Notes: generated by a model from the letters alone, not told the origin. DNA of 64,000 bases from Dermacentor variabilis (GCF_050947875.1 NC_134568.1:263914815-263978814), one strand, 5' to 3'; positions 48,263 to 61,350 are shown, counted from the stretch's first letter. Program-made: numbers and translations.

Positions 48263-49225
48263 TGAACCATAGGTGCTCATTTCACTTGCTTTGACATGTG
48301 TGCAACGCCACTGCAGCCAGAGACGTTGCATTCTCCTCCGACTGGGCTTTCAAAAGAAAGCGTGTCTCGTGTCGGACTACTTCCACCTCGTCCCGTGTTC
48401 CTGCTCCAAACCAAGAAATGATGCTTGCTGCCTGTCATTGCAGTGTTGGCTGAAGGCACTTAGCCAGAAACTCTACTCAATATCGGAACTCGGCAAGAAT
48501 TCTGGTAGGCAACATCCATTAATAAAGGATTAATGATGCTTGGAGCTACTGCCGTTTTGCTGCATTAGATGGTTCAAGTACTGCTGAATCTACACTTGTG
48601 GGAGGACGCATTGGAATGAGATGACTATGCATAAATCGGCATATTCACTCACGCGCACCATCTCCCTCCCCTGATTCGTACTCGCTCCACATCCATTTCG
48701 CAGGCAAGCGGGAGGGCGTCAATGAGTGAAGGCGCGAGTAAAACGAGAGAGTGCGCAGGAGTGCCGGTTAACGCGAGTACGAACGAAAGTCGCTGGCGGT
48801 GATTTTAAGTTGACGTGAGTATATGAATGAGAGTTGCCGTCGGCGAGCGTAAGTGGACGCCAGTATGAGCGTTGCAGCGTAACGCAAGGTCGAGGTTATA
48901 AGTGTATCCGCCCATCTCGCCGACCTAGGTGACTGTTTCTGTACGCACTGAATTGCATATAAGTGCATAAGTCTAAAAAAAATTCAGGGACATCCTTGGT
49001 CATGTGTGCAAAAATACACATCGAAGTACAATGTCGGCCGCAAACATTCTCTTTACATGCGCCTACTGCTGACGCACAACTGGCCGCGCGAGGTACTAGA
49101 GTAGGGGTAGTGGGCCGAGGGGGAGGCGCGGGCAACGCGCGCGTGAAGTAGAAAATCCGGAAAGTTCTTGTGGCCGCGAGGCGGCGCTACGGAGCCTGGG
49201 ACCCGAAGGTCCCTCTATAATTTTC

Positions 49226-49283
49226 TTGAGGGTCTTTATGGGACCCTAAAGACCCTTGATTATTTGAAAGTAGCGACACTCTC
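49226..49283. repeat. Palindromic terminus also found inverted at ~51,590
   Basis: gggtctttatgggaccctaa agaccc is a near-palindrome and continues cttgattatttgaaagtagcg. The inverted form, tttcaaattatcaagggact with ttatgggaccc, occurs at 51,595-51,632. The two could be ends of one unit or two copies of a terminal motif. Confidence 0.5.
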
Positions 49284-49645
49284 CTCCTCGCGGTGCTTTT
49301 CTCCAATTCTCCTCGCCGGCCGGCTGCGCACGGCGCGCTTTTTCTGCCCGGCTCTCGCGGACGGGCCGCAGCATTCTATGGAGGCGTGTTATTTTAGGCC
49401 AGTTGCGCGCCCCAGTAGTGTTTAAAATTTTTAGAAATGCCGATAACAGCATCGATAATGCAGAAGGCAACGTTTATTAGGTTGTTCCTTTTTTCTTAAA
49501 GCCGTATGAACGGGGTATACTGATGTAAAAGGAGCTTTGAGGCGAGTTCTATACTCTAGAGAATTGTTCTGCCACAAGATGAGAGGCTTTACTTTGTGCG
49601 TCTCATCTAGTATTGCTTGTGGCACGTCCCTTTGTGTGTGGCTTA

Positions 49646-50714
49646 TTAAGCGAAAACATTAGATCTCTGTTTCAAGGTCGCGTTGTGAGATACAGAAAAT
49701 ATCACGTGACCGAAGGAAGGCCGGAAGCGAACCAAAGCATGATCAGCCGTGTATAAGAGATGATTACTGATGAGCGAAGTAATGGTTGATTACTGATTGG
49801 ATTAAGACGATTGAGGTCTATTAAAGCTGATGAGGGTGAATGAAGGTGGAATAAGGTGCATTAGGGAGGATTATGGTGGATTAAAGTGACTGAAGAAGAA
49901 TTAGGGTGGATTAAGGATGATTAAGGTGGGTTAAGGAAGATTAGGGTCGATGAAAGTAGATTAAGGTTCAGAGGGTTATGGTGGACTAGGTGGATTAAAG
50001 TGAATTAAGCAGAATTATGGTAAATTAAGGAGGATTACGGTGCAGTAAGGAGGATTAAGACCGATTAAGGTGGATGAAAGATTAGTATGGATTAAGGTTT
50101 AATACAGTCGGTTCTACAACCTTAATCCTACTTTATTCACCCTAATTCACTCTAATCCTCCTTAGTCCTTGTTCGAGCACCTTAATCCACCCTAATCCCC
50201 CTTAATGCTCTTTATCCACCTTAAACCTCTTTCATATACTTTAATCCTTATCCATGTATCTTAATCTTGGTTGATACACCCTAATCTACCTCCATTAACC
50301 CTAATCCACCGTAGCTTTCCTAATCTATCCTAATCGGTCTTAAGCCTCCTTTATCAACCCTAATTCACCTTAATCTACCCTAATCGACCTTAAACCTCCC
50401 TAATCCTTAGTCGTGACTCTAATCCACGCTAATCGACCTTACTCCTTGATTCACCGTAATCCTCTTTCATTCACATTAGTCCTTATTCATTAACCTTAAT
50501 ACACTCTAGTCCAGCGTAATCATTAATACACTCTAATCCACCTTAATCCTCTCTAATTCACCTTAATTCAATCACTAATGAATCCACCTTGGCTAATCGT
50601 TCTCTTACACAGGGGTGGACATGCTTTGGGTCGCCTCTGGCCTTCCTTGGGTCACGTGGTATTTTCTGCTCGCAACGCGACCTTGAAACAGAGATCTAAA
50701 GGCTTTCGCCTTAA
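49646..50714. mobile_element. Foldback-like element with inverted minisatellite arms
   Basis: Outer arms ~100 bp long are inverted: 'tagatctctgtttcaaggtc', 'gcgttg', 'cacgtgacc', 'aaggaaggcc', 'aaagcatg' on the left (49,660-49,740), and their complements on the right (50,625-50,700). Between them is an array of degenerate 11-bp units on one strand up to ~50,100 and the complementary array after it. Drosophila Foldback elements have this design (long inverted repeats made of tandem repeats). No coding frame; the target duplication is unresolved. Confidence 0.8.
49755..50575. repeat. Inverted 11-bp minisatellite, ggtggattaag units
   Basis: From ~49,790 to ~50,100 the + strand repeats variants of gtggattaagg, purine-rich. 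After a short non-repeat centre (tttaatacagtcggttctac, 50,099-50,118) it switches to ccttaatccac variants until ~50,575. The arrays are degenerate, so many units differ by 1-3 bases. Confidence 0.92.
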
Positions 50715-51162
50715 AACTAAGGGTCTAGCTAGCGCTCATTACCTGCAACACCACAGGTATACTTGCCGCAAATTTTTTTCAGGGCTTGCATTCATTGTAT
50801 CTGACTGATGCATAGATCGACGTAAGCTAGAAACAATAGCTCCTCAACAAGCGGCTATTTCAATTTTCAGTAAAACAGGCAACGGATCCTAACAATCGCG
50901 AAAAGTGAAATCGAGAGGCTATGTCTTCGCACATAGTTGTTCACAGCGGAAAGCAGAATCTATAGTGCTGCGTTTCCCACTGAATAACAACAGTTGGTGA
51001 CGTGCGACTTGATGGAGCCGCCTCAAAATATTAATACTAAGAACAACCGCATCTTTATGCAACGTACAAATTCCCGCAACAAAAACGCTGGTGAGCAGGC
51101 CGGAAGAATGAAAAAAAGAAAATTGAGCATTATTGGATGCTCCAATAAGAAAGACTCCTCAC

Positions 51163-51323
51163 CTCGCAAACAACGGAAAAAAGTTCGGAACAAAGTCCTT
51201 TCGGCCAATGTTATGCAGCCACTGGTTCCTGCGCAAGCCGTCACGCTTTCCTTGTGGTATCATAAAAACGCCATAACCATCTTCACGCTTCTTGTTGCAG
51301 TAACATGCGCAGCAGCATGGCAT
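51163..51323 (-). CDS. THAP-domain protein, first exon
   Basis: The minus strand from ATG at 51,323 reads MPCCCACYCNKKREDGYGVF and continues with PQGKRDGLRRNQWLHNIGR, then KDFVPN. This is the N-terminal half of a THAP C2CH zinc finger: the C-x2-4-C pair followed by the conserved Pro and Trp. It ends at a strong donor (gcgag|gtgagg, GT at 51,162-51,161). The THAP Cys/His of the second half (C-x2-H) would be in the next exon, which I cannot place. The upstream region (51,330-51,580) is GC-rich, as a promoter could be. Domestication or transposon origin is open. Confidence 0.62.
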
Positions 51324-51639
51324 AGCGATAGCAAAAAGTACTGGAAACACAGCGTACAACGTTCGCTACGCCGAGCTAATGCGCCGAACCAGCCTAGCCG
51401 AGGAGAAAAATGGCGCGAACGAAATAGAAAAACAAGCAGAACGCAAGATCCGCGCGTTTCCAAGGGCAACATCCGGGAGACCAATCGTCTTGCAGAGAAA
51501 CGGGGGCAAAACTGGTTGCCGTGGGGACGTGGGGACGCGCAAAGGGCGATAAGCAGGCGAGGAGGTCGCACGGCGGCGGCAAAGAATGGCGGTAATTTCA
51601 AATTATCAAGGGACTTTATGGGACCCATAATAACAATAT

Positions 51640-52760
51640 AAATACCTTGGTATATGGATAAACGAAGGCAATAGATATATGGAAGCACAGGAAAAAACAA
51701 TAACAGTGACGGGTAAGAGAAATGCAGCCATATTGAAGCACATAGCGCTATGGGGATACAATAGGTACGAGGTGCTCCGAGGTATGTGGAAAGGTGTAAT
51801 GGTTCCAGGACTTACTTTTGGAAATGCGGTTGTTTGCTTTAAATCAGGGGTACAATCGGGACTCGATGGGAACCAAAGGTAAATGGGACGCCTCGCATTG
51901 GGCGCTCACGGGAAGACTACAAATGAAGCTGTGCAGGGTGATATGGGTTGGACTAGTTTTGAAGTGAGGGAAACTCGCAGTGAAATTGAGTATGAAGAAC
52001 GACTGAGGAATGTGGAAGAAAGTAAATGGGCTGGGAGAGTGTTGATGTATCTGTACAGGAAAAAAATTGATTCACAGTGGAGGAAAAGAACTAGGAAGCT
52101 TACCAGCAAGTATGCGGCGTGTAGGGTGGGCCACACAGCAAGAAAGAACGTAAAGCGGAAATTCTGAGAGGCTGAAATAATCTCATGGGTGGCGGCAATG
52201 GAAAAGAAACCTGCCATGAGTAACTACTTAAGCGGAAAAAACGAAATGAGGAAAGAAACAATTTATCATAACTCCAAGGGAAGCTCATTACTTTTCGAAG
52301 CGACATCAGGATGCCTTAGAACACGCACCTGTAAAGCGAGATATAAGAAGGAAGAAGAAGCATGTGTTTGCTGCAGTAAAGCTAGGGAAACTATGGAGCA
52401 TGTTTTATTAGAATGTGAAGACATCTGCCCAGCGATTGATTTAGGCGCCACTGGCCTTCTTGAAACCCTTGTGTTCAGCGAGAGCAGTGGAAAAGTAAAC
52501 ATGTCCGCAATAGGGATTAGTAAGAGGCGATTGGAGGATTGGTGGAAGTAGGCAAACAACAAAAATACGGAGACGTATAAAAGCAAAGTTCGCAATAGGG
52601 GATCAGAAGATTTGGTTGTGGGAGTTCATAGTGTCTTTCTTTTCTTTTTTTCTTGTTTAACTTCGGTTGGACATTAAGCAATATAATAGCAAGAGCTTGG
52701 CGGCGCAACCCACCGCCACGTTCCAAAGGGGACGCTCATAACATCCATCCACCCATCCTA
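51640..52760 (+). mobile_element. 5'-truncated LINE, C-terminal part of ORF2
   Basis: The frame from 51,640 reads YLGIWINEGNRYMEAQEKTI, then ALWGYNRYEVLRGMWKGVMV and PGLTFGNAV, the post-RT region of a tick LINE. An in-frame stop lies just before 51,883, after which the same frame continues (MGRLALGAHGKTTNEAVQGD). A frameshift near 52,170 leads to the final part with a Cys-rich motif (CVCCSKARETMEHVLLEC) and a stop at 52,549-52,551. The 3' tail runs to ~52,760. The truncated start and multiple breaks mark a dead copy. Confidence 0.85.
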
Positions 52761-53107
52761 TGGGATCCGCCGTACCACCGTAGAATAAAGAACCAACTTG
52801 TACCACCGTTGTCGCGCTCGCGCGTTGGCCGTCTATCTCGCCTGCCCTTGTTCTGTATTTTATGCGCGCATTTGTTATTTTTCCGTGAGCAGTTTTTATC
52901 TGACCGATGAGGTGACATGACAAAGCCTCGTCGGAAGAACTACTGCTTCGCTCCCGGTTGCAGAACTGGGTTATAGCGGCGTGAAGAACGCACCGAAGTT
53001 TAATGTCCCCGCGGACGACGAAAGGCGCTGTGTCTGGTATCGGAACCTTCACCGTGCTGATAAGCCTCTGGAGCTGATTGACGCTGTATGTGAGCAACAG
53101 TTCGAAG

Positions 53108-54062
53108 AAAAAAAATTACCGACGATTACGTTACTTCCTAATGCGAAATTTGAGCGCAGCAAATAAGCTGTTTCACCTTTTCGATAGATTGAGGCAAAGA
53201 AATCGAGCAACACATGTATGCGCTATCACAGAATTTTTTTTTTTATTTTTCACACGTATTCCTTTAACAAAGACTCCACTAACAGTTCTTGACAGTCATG
53301 AAGGAAGCTTTGTGGTCGGAGAAATAGACTGATATATGTTCGACTTGGTACACCAATGCTTGATTCTCAAAGACGAGATCTATACCAGTGCCTCGCGAGG
53401 TTGTCACAGCCGTGGGACGCGTTACGAGCGAGAGGAACGGGATGTTCTCCCGCATAAGTGTTAGGAAATTGCTGTTTGTCTTTATGTCAAGCCGCCACCG
53501 ATCTGGCTCTCTGATTGCCACCGCACAGGGCGAACGGCAGCGGCAATTTCGGCTCGGGCGGTGCACATATACAGATCCGCCGCCACCGATCTGGCTCTCT
53601 GATTGCCACCGCACAGGGGTTGCATTGGAGGAGGAGCGAAGAAAGGAATTAAGTTCGAGCCGGCGCTTTGACAACCGGAGACTCGCAGGAAGAGCGGGGA
53701 GGGGGGCGGCGTGTACACCCAGCGGCAAACGATGGGGGCAGAAGCGCGCGCAGCAAGCGGACAACACGATAAAGGGAGGAGGGAAGAGATAGCAGTGACT
53801 GACTGATGCAACTGAAGAGCACCCTATCCGCCACACAAGAACAGGGGGGGGGGACCCTTTCCTCCTCTTTCTGCATGGCGGCGACGGTGTTCTATGCAGT
53901 CACGTTATCTTGACTCTCTAGCGGCGACAGCGGCATCCAGCGGTATCAGTCGGTCGCTGCTAGCGCTGGGGGGATGAAAGGGGGGCGGAGCTGGTTACGA
54001 GGCCGACGACAACGCCGACGACGACGCGAAACCCAGGAACGGACGCCAAAGAGCTGCGCTCT
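53108..54062. mobile_element. Insertion in the THAP relic with an endonuclease fragment
   Basis: Begins after an A8 run with ttaccgacgattacgttact. The minus strand at 53,280-53,500 reads FLTLMRENIPFLSLV, TSRGTGIDLVFENQ and VYFSDHKASF. This is the C-terminal part of an endonuclease/exonuclease/phosphatase domain as carried by non-LTR retroelements and Helentron-type elements. A 40-bp direct repeat lies inside. The right edge meets aaatacgtac of the THAP frame, suggesting an A-rich target. Its first 134 bases recur at the window end. Confidence 0.65.
53491..53618 (+). repeat. 40-bp direct repeat, two copies 88 bp apart
   Basis: gccgccaccgatctggctct followed by ctgattgccaccgcacaggg occurs identically at 53,491-53,530 and 53,579-53,618. 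Confidence 0.95.
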
Positions 54063-54470
54063 AAAATACGTACTTCGAGACTATGTTCACGTCACTGATG
54101 GAAAGGCAGTGCAGATACCACGTGGAAAACCCTCGCAGTACCGACCATTCTGCCGAATGTTGCCAAGTGCCTGTCGAAGGTGCCAGTACGCGAAAAACCT
54201 CCAAGGAAAAAGGTGTGCGCAGAACCTGCAGTGTGTCGCTCGGCTAAGAAACCTTGCTTGCAAGTTTATGAGATTCAAACGGATGAGCCGGCAATCGGCG
54301 TGCAGTATACATGCCGTTTGACTTGTGGAATGTGCCTCAACCGACAGAGCAGTGGTGCTGCTCACACATTTCCCAACTATGGTGGTGTTGCTTATGTTGA
54401 CACCTCTTTTAACAGTGAGTCTCACGCTGTAATGATCGAAAAGACTGTCTTCATGAACTCCGGAATACAC

Positions 54471-55419
54471 TCGGGGTATCTTCCAACCGGGAAAACCGGG
54501 AATTCTCAGGCATTTTGAATAGTCTGGAAATACTCGGGAAAAACTCGGGGAATTTGTGCTTCTGCCAGGGAAAATTAGCTGTCACTTTATTGAAAGCGGA
54601 CGAAAGTCGTCCTAATGCTGGCTCTAGTATAAGGGGGGAATCGTAACGAGTTGTCTTTGACGCCGTGGCGTCGGTTGGAGGAGTTGCCAGTGTATGTACA
54701 GCTGATCAAAAAGATGCTTCAAATGGTCCGTGGGGCGAACGAGCGGCAGAACGAGGACGAGAACAGAAAGGACTGTCGCATTGAGGAATGATCGGGAAAT
54801 GCACTGTGCCACCTCTTGTTTGAAGGAGCTTGAGGTCAAAAAGGAAAGTGTTGGCTGACGCCGAGGTGCAGGTGACCCTCATCCAAATCAATCCAAATCA
54901 AAATAAAGTCTTTGAAACAGTGAAATGCAACACTGAGGCATTGTGCACGTATGTCAGGACAGTTGAAGTTGACTTTCCAGCTGCTGGGAGAATCCCACTT
55001 GTGGCAAAGTTCGGACCTAATACCAACGAGCTTGCCATGAGTTGATAGAAATAACTCATTTTCGAAAATATTTGCTTCTGTATGTATTTCTCTTGATTCG
55101 TATTTTTAAATGTTCAACTCCATTTGCAATGGGCTTTGGCATTTTTTTGCCCGAAGATATTCACTGTGCATTTGACTACCCCTCCATTCAGTTTTCTATA
55201 TTGAATAAAATAAACATTAGTCCTTACTCCTTATTCAAACTGAATTAAGTCGTCTTTTATTTTTTTAACATGCTTACTAGAGAGTGACAGCATCGGGCGA
55301 CATGGTGTCAGCCCGGCTTGACATAAAGTTCTGCGTGACAAATGAAATTTTGCAAAGGCACTCAGGGAAAATCTGGAAAACTCGGGGAATTTGAAGATGT
55401 CAACTTGGTAGACACCCTG
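54471..55419 (+). mobile_element. TIR element with GGTATCT/GGTGTCT ends
   Basis: Left end tcggggtatcttccaaccgg; right end, reversed, cagggtgtctaccaagttga. Both sub-ends carry 'gggaattctcagg'/'gggaatttg' gas wording (ctcagggaaaatctggaaaa at ~55,360). TACAC lies on both sides (54,466-70; 55,420-24). About 950 bp. An inner polyadenylation-like aataaaataaa is at 55,204-55,214. It interrupts the THAP relic. Confidence 0.65.
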
Positions 55420-55424
55420 TACAC

Positions 55425-56998
<1,574 letters not shown>

Positions 56999-59188
56999 AC
57001 CCACCCTCCCCCCGCCGGAAAAGAAAGTTTTTATTATGCACTTATCTGTAAATTCATCAGCCATGTGTCTTTTAATCGCCTGTGTGTGTGATGATCATCA
57101 TCGTGGGCTGCGCTGTGTCTTCCGGTCCGAATAACAGGCTGTAAGAACTACTGCCCCAATACACAGGGTGCCTTCTTTTTAGATGAATCAAATTAAAAAG
57201 AAAGCCTTTTGCGGAAAGTGAAGTTCTCGCCCTTGATCTAAATTACTTCAGGAGACACCCATTACTTCTACGAGAAATTAAAATAATTGAATAACTAGCA
57301 TTGTTACGCTAATTAACTCTTTCTTTAATTTTGTACGGCACATATTTTAATCTATGAATGATAGCTCGTGAGTTCGCAAGGCGTATCTACTTGGAACAAT
57401 TTCTCTGGGCTGTACCAGTTTTCAGATATTAATTTTCAAAGTGTTCGACGAGTTTTATTGGCGTTCCAGTTACTTTTGTGCTTCAATGTATCGAACAGCT
57501 ATTTTTTAAGTGTACAAGACTAATTCGGCAATGACAAAGAATATCACAATTTTGTAAATTGCATCGAATAGTACATCTAAAGCGGATGAAATCGATGTAT
57601 TATACATGTCTCTCGCATAGACCACTAATATGCGAGCAGAACTTTCGCGAAAACCTTGTAGACAATGTAACAAATTCATGTAAGATGGAATTCATGTAAG
57701 ATTTATATATCTAATTTGTCCACTGTGGATGATCTAACGGATGAAGTTTACAGTACTACGATATGTATCTGTTCTTGGTGCAGAGCTACGAAGTTGTAAA
57801 CTTCGTGCTCCTTTTTGTAAACGTAGGTTTTTCAAAATTAATTAAAAAGGTCCAGGCCTTAAATAAATATTCCGCTTCAACAGTCACTAGAATTTAACTT
57901 TCTCTCTCAAGTGCAACAAATTTAATTAAAAACGGTCTACCAGTAATCTCAGAAAATCGTTTCTGCGTTTTACGTGTATTTGAATAGGCACCATCGGAGA
58001 TGGGCCCGAGCTAAAGCTTTCCGAAGACAATAAACCATAGAAACCACCTACCATAAAGCTGGAGAAGGCCTTGTGTTTTCTGGACTAAAACTGGGAAGCA
58101 AAACCTTCTAAGCAATAGAAAAATCTCATTGGTATTCAGATCAACATAACTTCACTATTTCTTCAGTTTCGGAGGGGGAGAAAGCACTTGATTCAGTGCA
58201 TTACGATATTGTTATTGTATTTCTTGAAATACATTATTATTTTACGAACAGAAATTATGTCGATAAAAAAAATGGCAGGCTCACCTGTAATTGATGCCTA
58301 AGCAATGGGAAGTATTCATGGTTTGTAGAGAACGGTTGTACGAATAATTCAATTAACTGTTTTAAGCGAGCGGTTGTGTAGAGATTACAGGTGATGCGGA
58401 AATTTCAAGATGCTGCTGCCACCCGTCTTTCAATACTGACTGGTTTGGTTTTCCAACGATGTAATCAAGCCATCTAATTTGGTATTTCTTTAGCGTTTGT
58501 TTCAGCATGTTCATGCCCTTGTAGTATACCTGTAAAATTTGTTGATCATATGTATTTGGAAGTCTCATCTGTAAAGCAAATGCCAACTTCTTTAACACAA
58601 AAGTTGAGAATTAGGCCTGTCCTTCCCGATTTAGTCATGGTAGAAAAAAAAACAGTTCCCACACATTCTTGGGAATGGGTGAAAGCGAGGCTGTCATCGG
58701 GCCAGCAAGGCTAAATGGCGCACTACGACGACGGACTCGCTGTAGCTTTTGGTGACGAACGCGTTCCTCAGCACACCATGGCGTACTTTGCAGAGCAAGT
58801 GCAAGTTTTATTCAGCTTTAAAACGTGTTGAATCGCAGGACACGACGTGCTAGACTTTGTAGAAACACGCCACAGCGCCACGGTATGCGGAGAGTCGCAC
58901 AACGAATTTTGGCGACGAGCGCGTCTGGTAACTTCTATTTTCATCGGCAGTTAGATTGTGTGCGAGCTCACTCTTTGTAATTAAATTGTCCCTATGCGAC
59001 GAAGCTAACGTGCCAAACGTCTCGGAGCTCTAGCTTGCTCGAGGGAAGTTCGTAAGCGTGCTTTATTCCGCCTTTTCAGGCATGTGTCCGTGGCTTAAAA
59101 CGTCACGCTTCTGTGCTGGGGGAACCGGGCTCGAAATGAAATCATATTTCCGGAGGGGGAGGGGGGGCGACCAGCTTTCAGACGCCCC

Positions 59189-59190
<2 letters not shown>
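56999..59190. other. AT-rich intergenic DNA
   Basis: Contains the diverged copy of the 20-kb palindromic repeat (57,330-57,500). A minus frame (58,362-58,598) has a coding-like helical composition but no recognisable domain. Confidence 0.45.
57459..57489 (+). repeat. 31-bp match to the palindromic repeat at 20,318
   Basis: ttggcgttccagttactttt and the next 11 bases are identical to 20,318-20,348. Flanking DNA on both sides is similar in character (cacatattttaat; ggcgtatctactt versus ggcggctccactt), so 57,330-57,500 is a diverged copy of that family. Confidence 0.8.

Positions 59191-59241
<51 letters not shown>
59191..59241. repeat. (TA)n microsatellite
   Basis: Follows a G/C-rich stretch ending gacgcccccc. 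The same kind of (C)n-(TA)n junction recurs at 59,666, so the pair may be copies of one repeat tail. Confidence 0.97.
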
Positions 59242-59242
<1 letters not shown>

Positions 59243-59662
59243 CATTTAAAATAACATTTAACAGTTGCACTTGAAGAGACATCGTGTGACCTCGAAGAAT
59301 TGTTCACTAAAGTGACGGCCTTATATGAGTGTTTAGAAGACCTCATAAAAGGAGACAGTTCAATTGCACAGCCTGACTCCTCTGCGCTTGTCCTCCTAGT
59401 GTCAAGATTTGCAGAAATGAAGCGAAATTGTTAAATGCCGTGCACGTCCGCACCAACAGTGATGCAGTAAGCTATTAGCCACAATAAAATTTTAGAGGAA
59501 AGGTCGAGGCAATCCTAAAGAAACCGCAAATGATGTAGATGACAAAATTCTGGTAATGATACTTCAGGTGTGTGTAGGGGGAGGGGGTAGCCTTCGGCAT
59601 CGCCGAAAGGGCAGAGCGCCCCCCCCCTCCCCCGGGAAACGCCGGAGGTGGATGGGTCGTCC

Positions 59663-59665
<3 letters not shown>

Positions 59666-59734
<69 letters not shown>
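59666..59734. repeat. (TA)n microsatellite
   Basis: Follows gccccccccctcccccggga and aaacgccggaggtggatggg. Confidence 0.97.
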
Positions 59735-59737
<3 letters not shown>

Positions 59738-60932
59738 TGCTCTTTGTCACGTGTCAAGGTCACACTCAAATTGGTGAACTGCAAGGTCAGAATTAACGTC
59801 GGTTGTCTCGTTTCTTCTGTCATTGCGTATATCTGCGCTGCAGTCCACCAGTATGTTGTACCAAACACTGCAGCCACGTTACTGTCCCCCTTAAGGCCCC
59901 ATTAACGGTGAGAAACTGGCACACAACATCAAAGTGGGGGAAATAACCAAAGAAAGTTACCGCTTTAAAAAAAAAAACAGTGCCGTTGGCCCTGACCAGC
60001 TTCCGTTCCAGAATCGGAGAACTGGGACGAAGCGTACTCGAGCCATAAATAGTGCAACAGATGCAGACATGAATCAGCCAGGCGCTCCGACGCTGCTTCC
60101 GGCACTGCAGATGCTGGCGCTTTAAAGCTGGACAGTTTCACAGGTCAGGATTTTACATTGCGCTTTAGAATCCAGCTGAATATATATGGTGGCACGACAA
60201 AGGTATCTGTTCTTGATTGTTCATAACCAGAGTTCAACTTCTTTTATATGCGCGCGCGGCAGAGGTGTATATGTAAATGCACATGGAGATGACACGCACA
60301 ACTACATGTTGAACTTATCGTAGTTATTAATTTCGTTGCCCCCGTTTTTCCGAAACGGCCGAAGTTAAGAGATGGTTGTTGTTTTCGCGCAGCAAATTCT
60401 AGCATCTGATGTTCCAAGAGACAGGTCGTGTTCTGGTGCTAATGTGGAAAAAAGGGTGGAAGTCAACGATGCTTACGACTTTTGAGAAACAACGTATCAC
60501 ACTGGCTTGCATAGGGAACCACGCCTACATCGAAAACTGCGGTATACCGAGCACTCGTCACCTGCCGACAAACTATATGATCACAAGCATGAAGCGCATG
60601 TGCAACGCATGTGCATTAAGTTCACGGCACGCGGGATGCGCTTTGTGAGACCAAGTAAGGGGGCCGCGTTATACAACGATCGATTTCATTTTTCATTATT
60701 GTCGCCTTTCTTCATTGTCTCCAACGCCACTATTCGCGACATGTCGAGTGAAAATGGTGTGCGCTTAGAAAATGGTGTTAGTATATTTTCGACGTGTGTA
60801 CATTAAGTATAGTAGTGCGTCGATTACAGAACCCGTTGTAACTCCCCTTGTAACTGACCTGGGCTGTGGAAATGAGCCACCAGTTTCAACGATTTGAGTT
60901 CTGTGGGTTCAACTACGTAATATTTATAATAA
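59735..60932. other. Intergenic DNA before the gypsy LTR
   Basis: No credible gene. A 99-codon frame at 60,507-60,806 has no domain that I can name. Confidence 0.45.
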
Positions 60933-61248
60933 TGACACGTGTACTTATCTTTATCGGGCGACCACGTTTGGCCGCCTAACAAATGTTATCGCGCAGCGCA
61001 GGACGCGCCTGCATGTAAAAGAAGTTTCTGGAAGATTATCGATGGTTACGTGCACTGTCTTTCACCGCAACTTGTGTGATCTGATTGCATGTATGTGCGA
61101 CGCGAATAGCGTAGGACTTTGTGGAAGACACGCGGGTGCCATCGGTTAATCTGGAACATTCGACGACTGATGTATAACAGCCGACGCGCTTGACCCACTG
61201 ATCAGACTTTTCGACGATCGCTGACTGTGTTCGCCGCTCTCGTTGTGC

Positions 61249-61254
61249 TATAAG
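61249..61254 (+). promoter_or_regulatory. TATA-like box in the LTR
   Basis: tataag about 37 bases before the LTR polyadenylation signal; position fits an LTR promoter. Confidence 0.45.
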
Positions 61255-61285
61255 TGTAGCCTGTTTTGTGGGCACAGGTTCGCCC

Positions 61286-61291
61286 AATAAA
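61286..61291 (+). terminator. LTR polyadenylation signal AATAAA
   Basis: AATAAA followed by a T-rich stretch (ctagttttgcctttcac) within the LTR. Confidence 0.6.
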
Positions 61292-61350
61292 ATCTAGTTT
61301 TGCCTTTCACAGTATTGCTACTGTGTTCTTAACGTCACCACCACGTGACA

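Larger units (their letters stand above)
47938..49645. other. Intergenic region after the RhoGEF gene
   Basis: AT-rich to ~48,600, then GC-rich with repeated gcgagta/gtgagt words (48,700-48,900) and a GC-rich block (49,080-49,380). Apart from the weak minus-strand tails at ~48,160-48,460 and the palindrome at 49,226, I see no gene. Confidence 0.45.
52917..54470 (+). pseudogene. THAP-domain gene relic, frameshifted and interrupted
   Basis: Starts ATG at 52,917 with RRKNYCFAPGCRTG (first Cys pair). A one-base shift at ~52,970 moves to a second frame reading KNAPKFNVPADDERRCVWYR, LHRADKPLE and AVCEQQFEE (C-x-Q-x-F in place of the usual C-x2-H-F). An insertion occupies ~53,108-54,062. The domain resumes as YVLRDYVHVTDGKAVQIPRG and shifts frame again at ~54,133 into PVREKPPRKKVCAEPAVC. 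The last readable part (SESHAVMIEKTVFMNSGI) is cut at 54,470 by another element. The missing zinc-ligand His is itself a defect. Confidence 0.78.
60933..61350 (+). repeat. 5' LTR of the gypsy element
   Basis: Starts TGACACGTG and ends CACGTGACA, inverted except for one base. It contains a TATA-like tataag (61,249-61,254) and AATAAA (61,286-61,291) in the order expected of an LTR. It is 418 bp. The following cctggtggaggtgc is the probable primer binding site. The 3' LTR is outside the window or lost. Confidence 0.75.

Noticed and set aside
49755..50575. Telomeric repeat array
   Set aside because: The unit is a degenerate 11-mer, not TTAGG, and it reverses strand in the middle.
50994..51641. 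215-codon open frame on the + strand
   Set aside because: Its complement holds the THAP first exon and its GC-rich upstream region. The frame is Arg/Lys-rich with no domain, so it is a shadow.
53279..53836. 185-codon minus-strand frame as an intact gene
   Set aside because: Only its last ~75 residues resemble an endonuclease domain; the rest is translation of GC-rich repeat with no catalytic residues. Treated as a fragment of the inserted element.
58362..58598. 78-codon minus-strand frame with helical composition
   Set aside because: No domain recognised and no supporting neighbour exons; kept only as a note.
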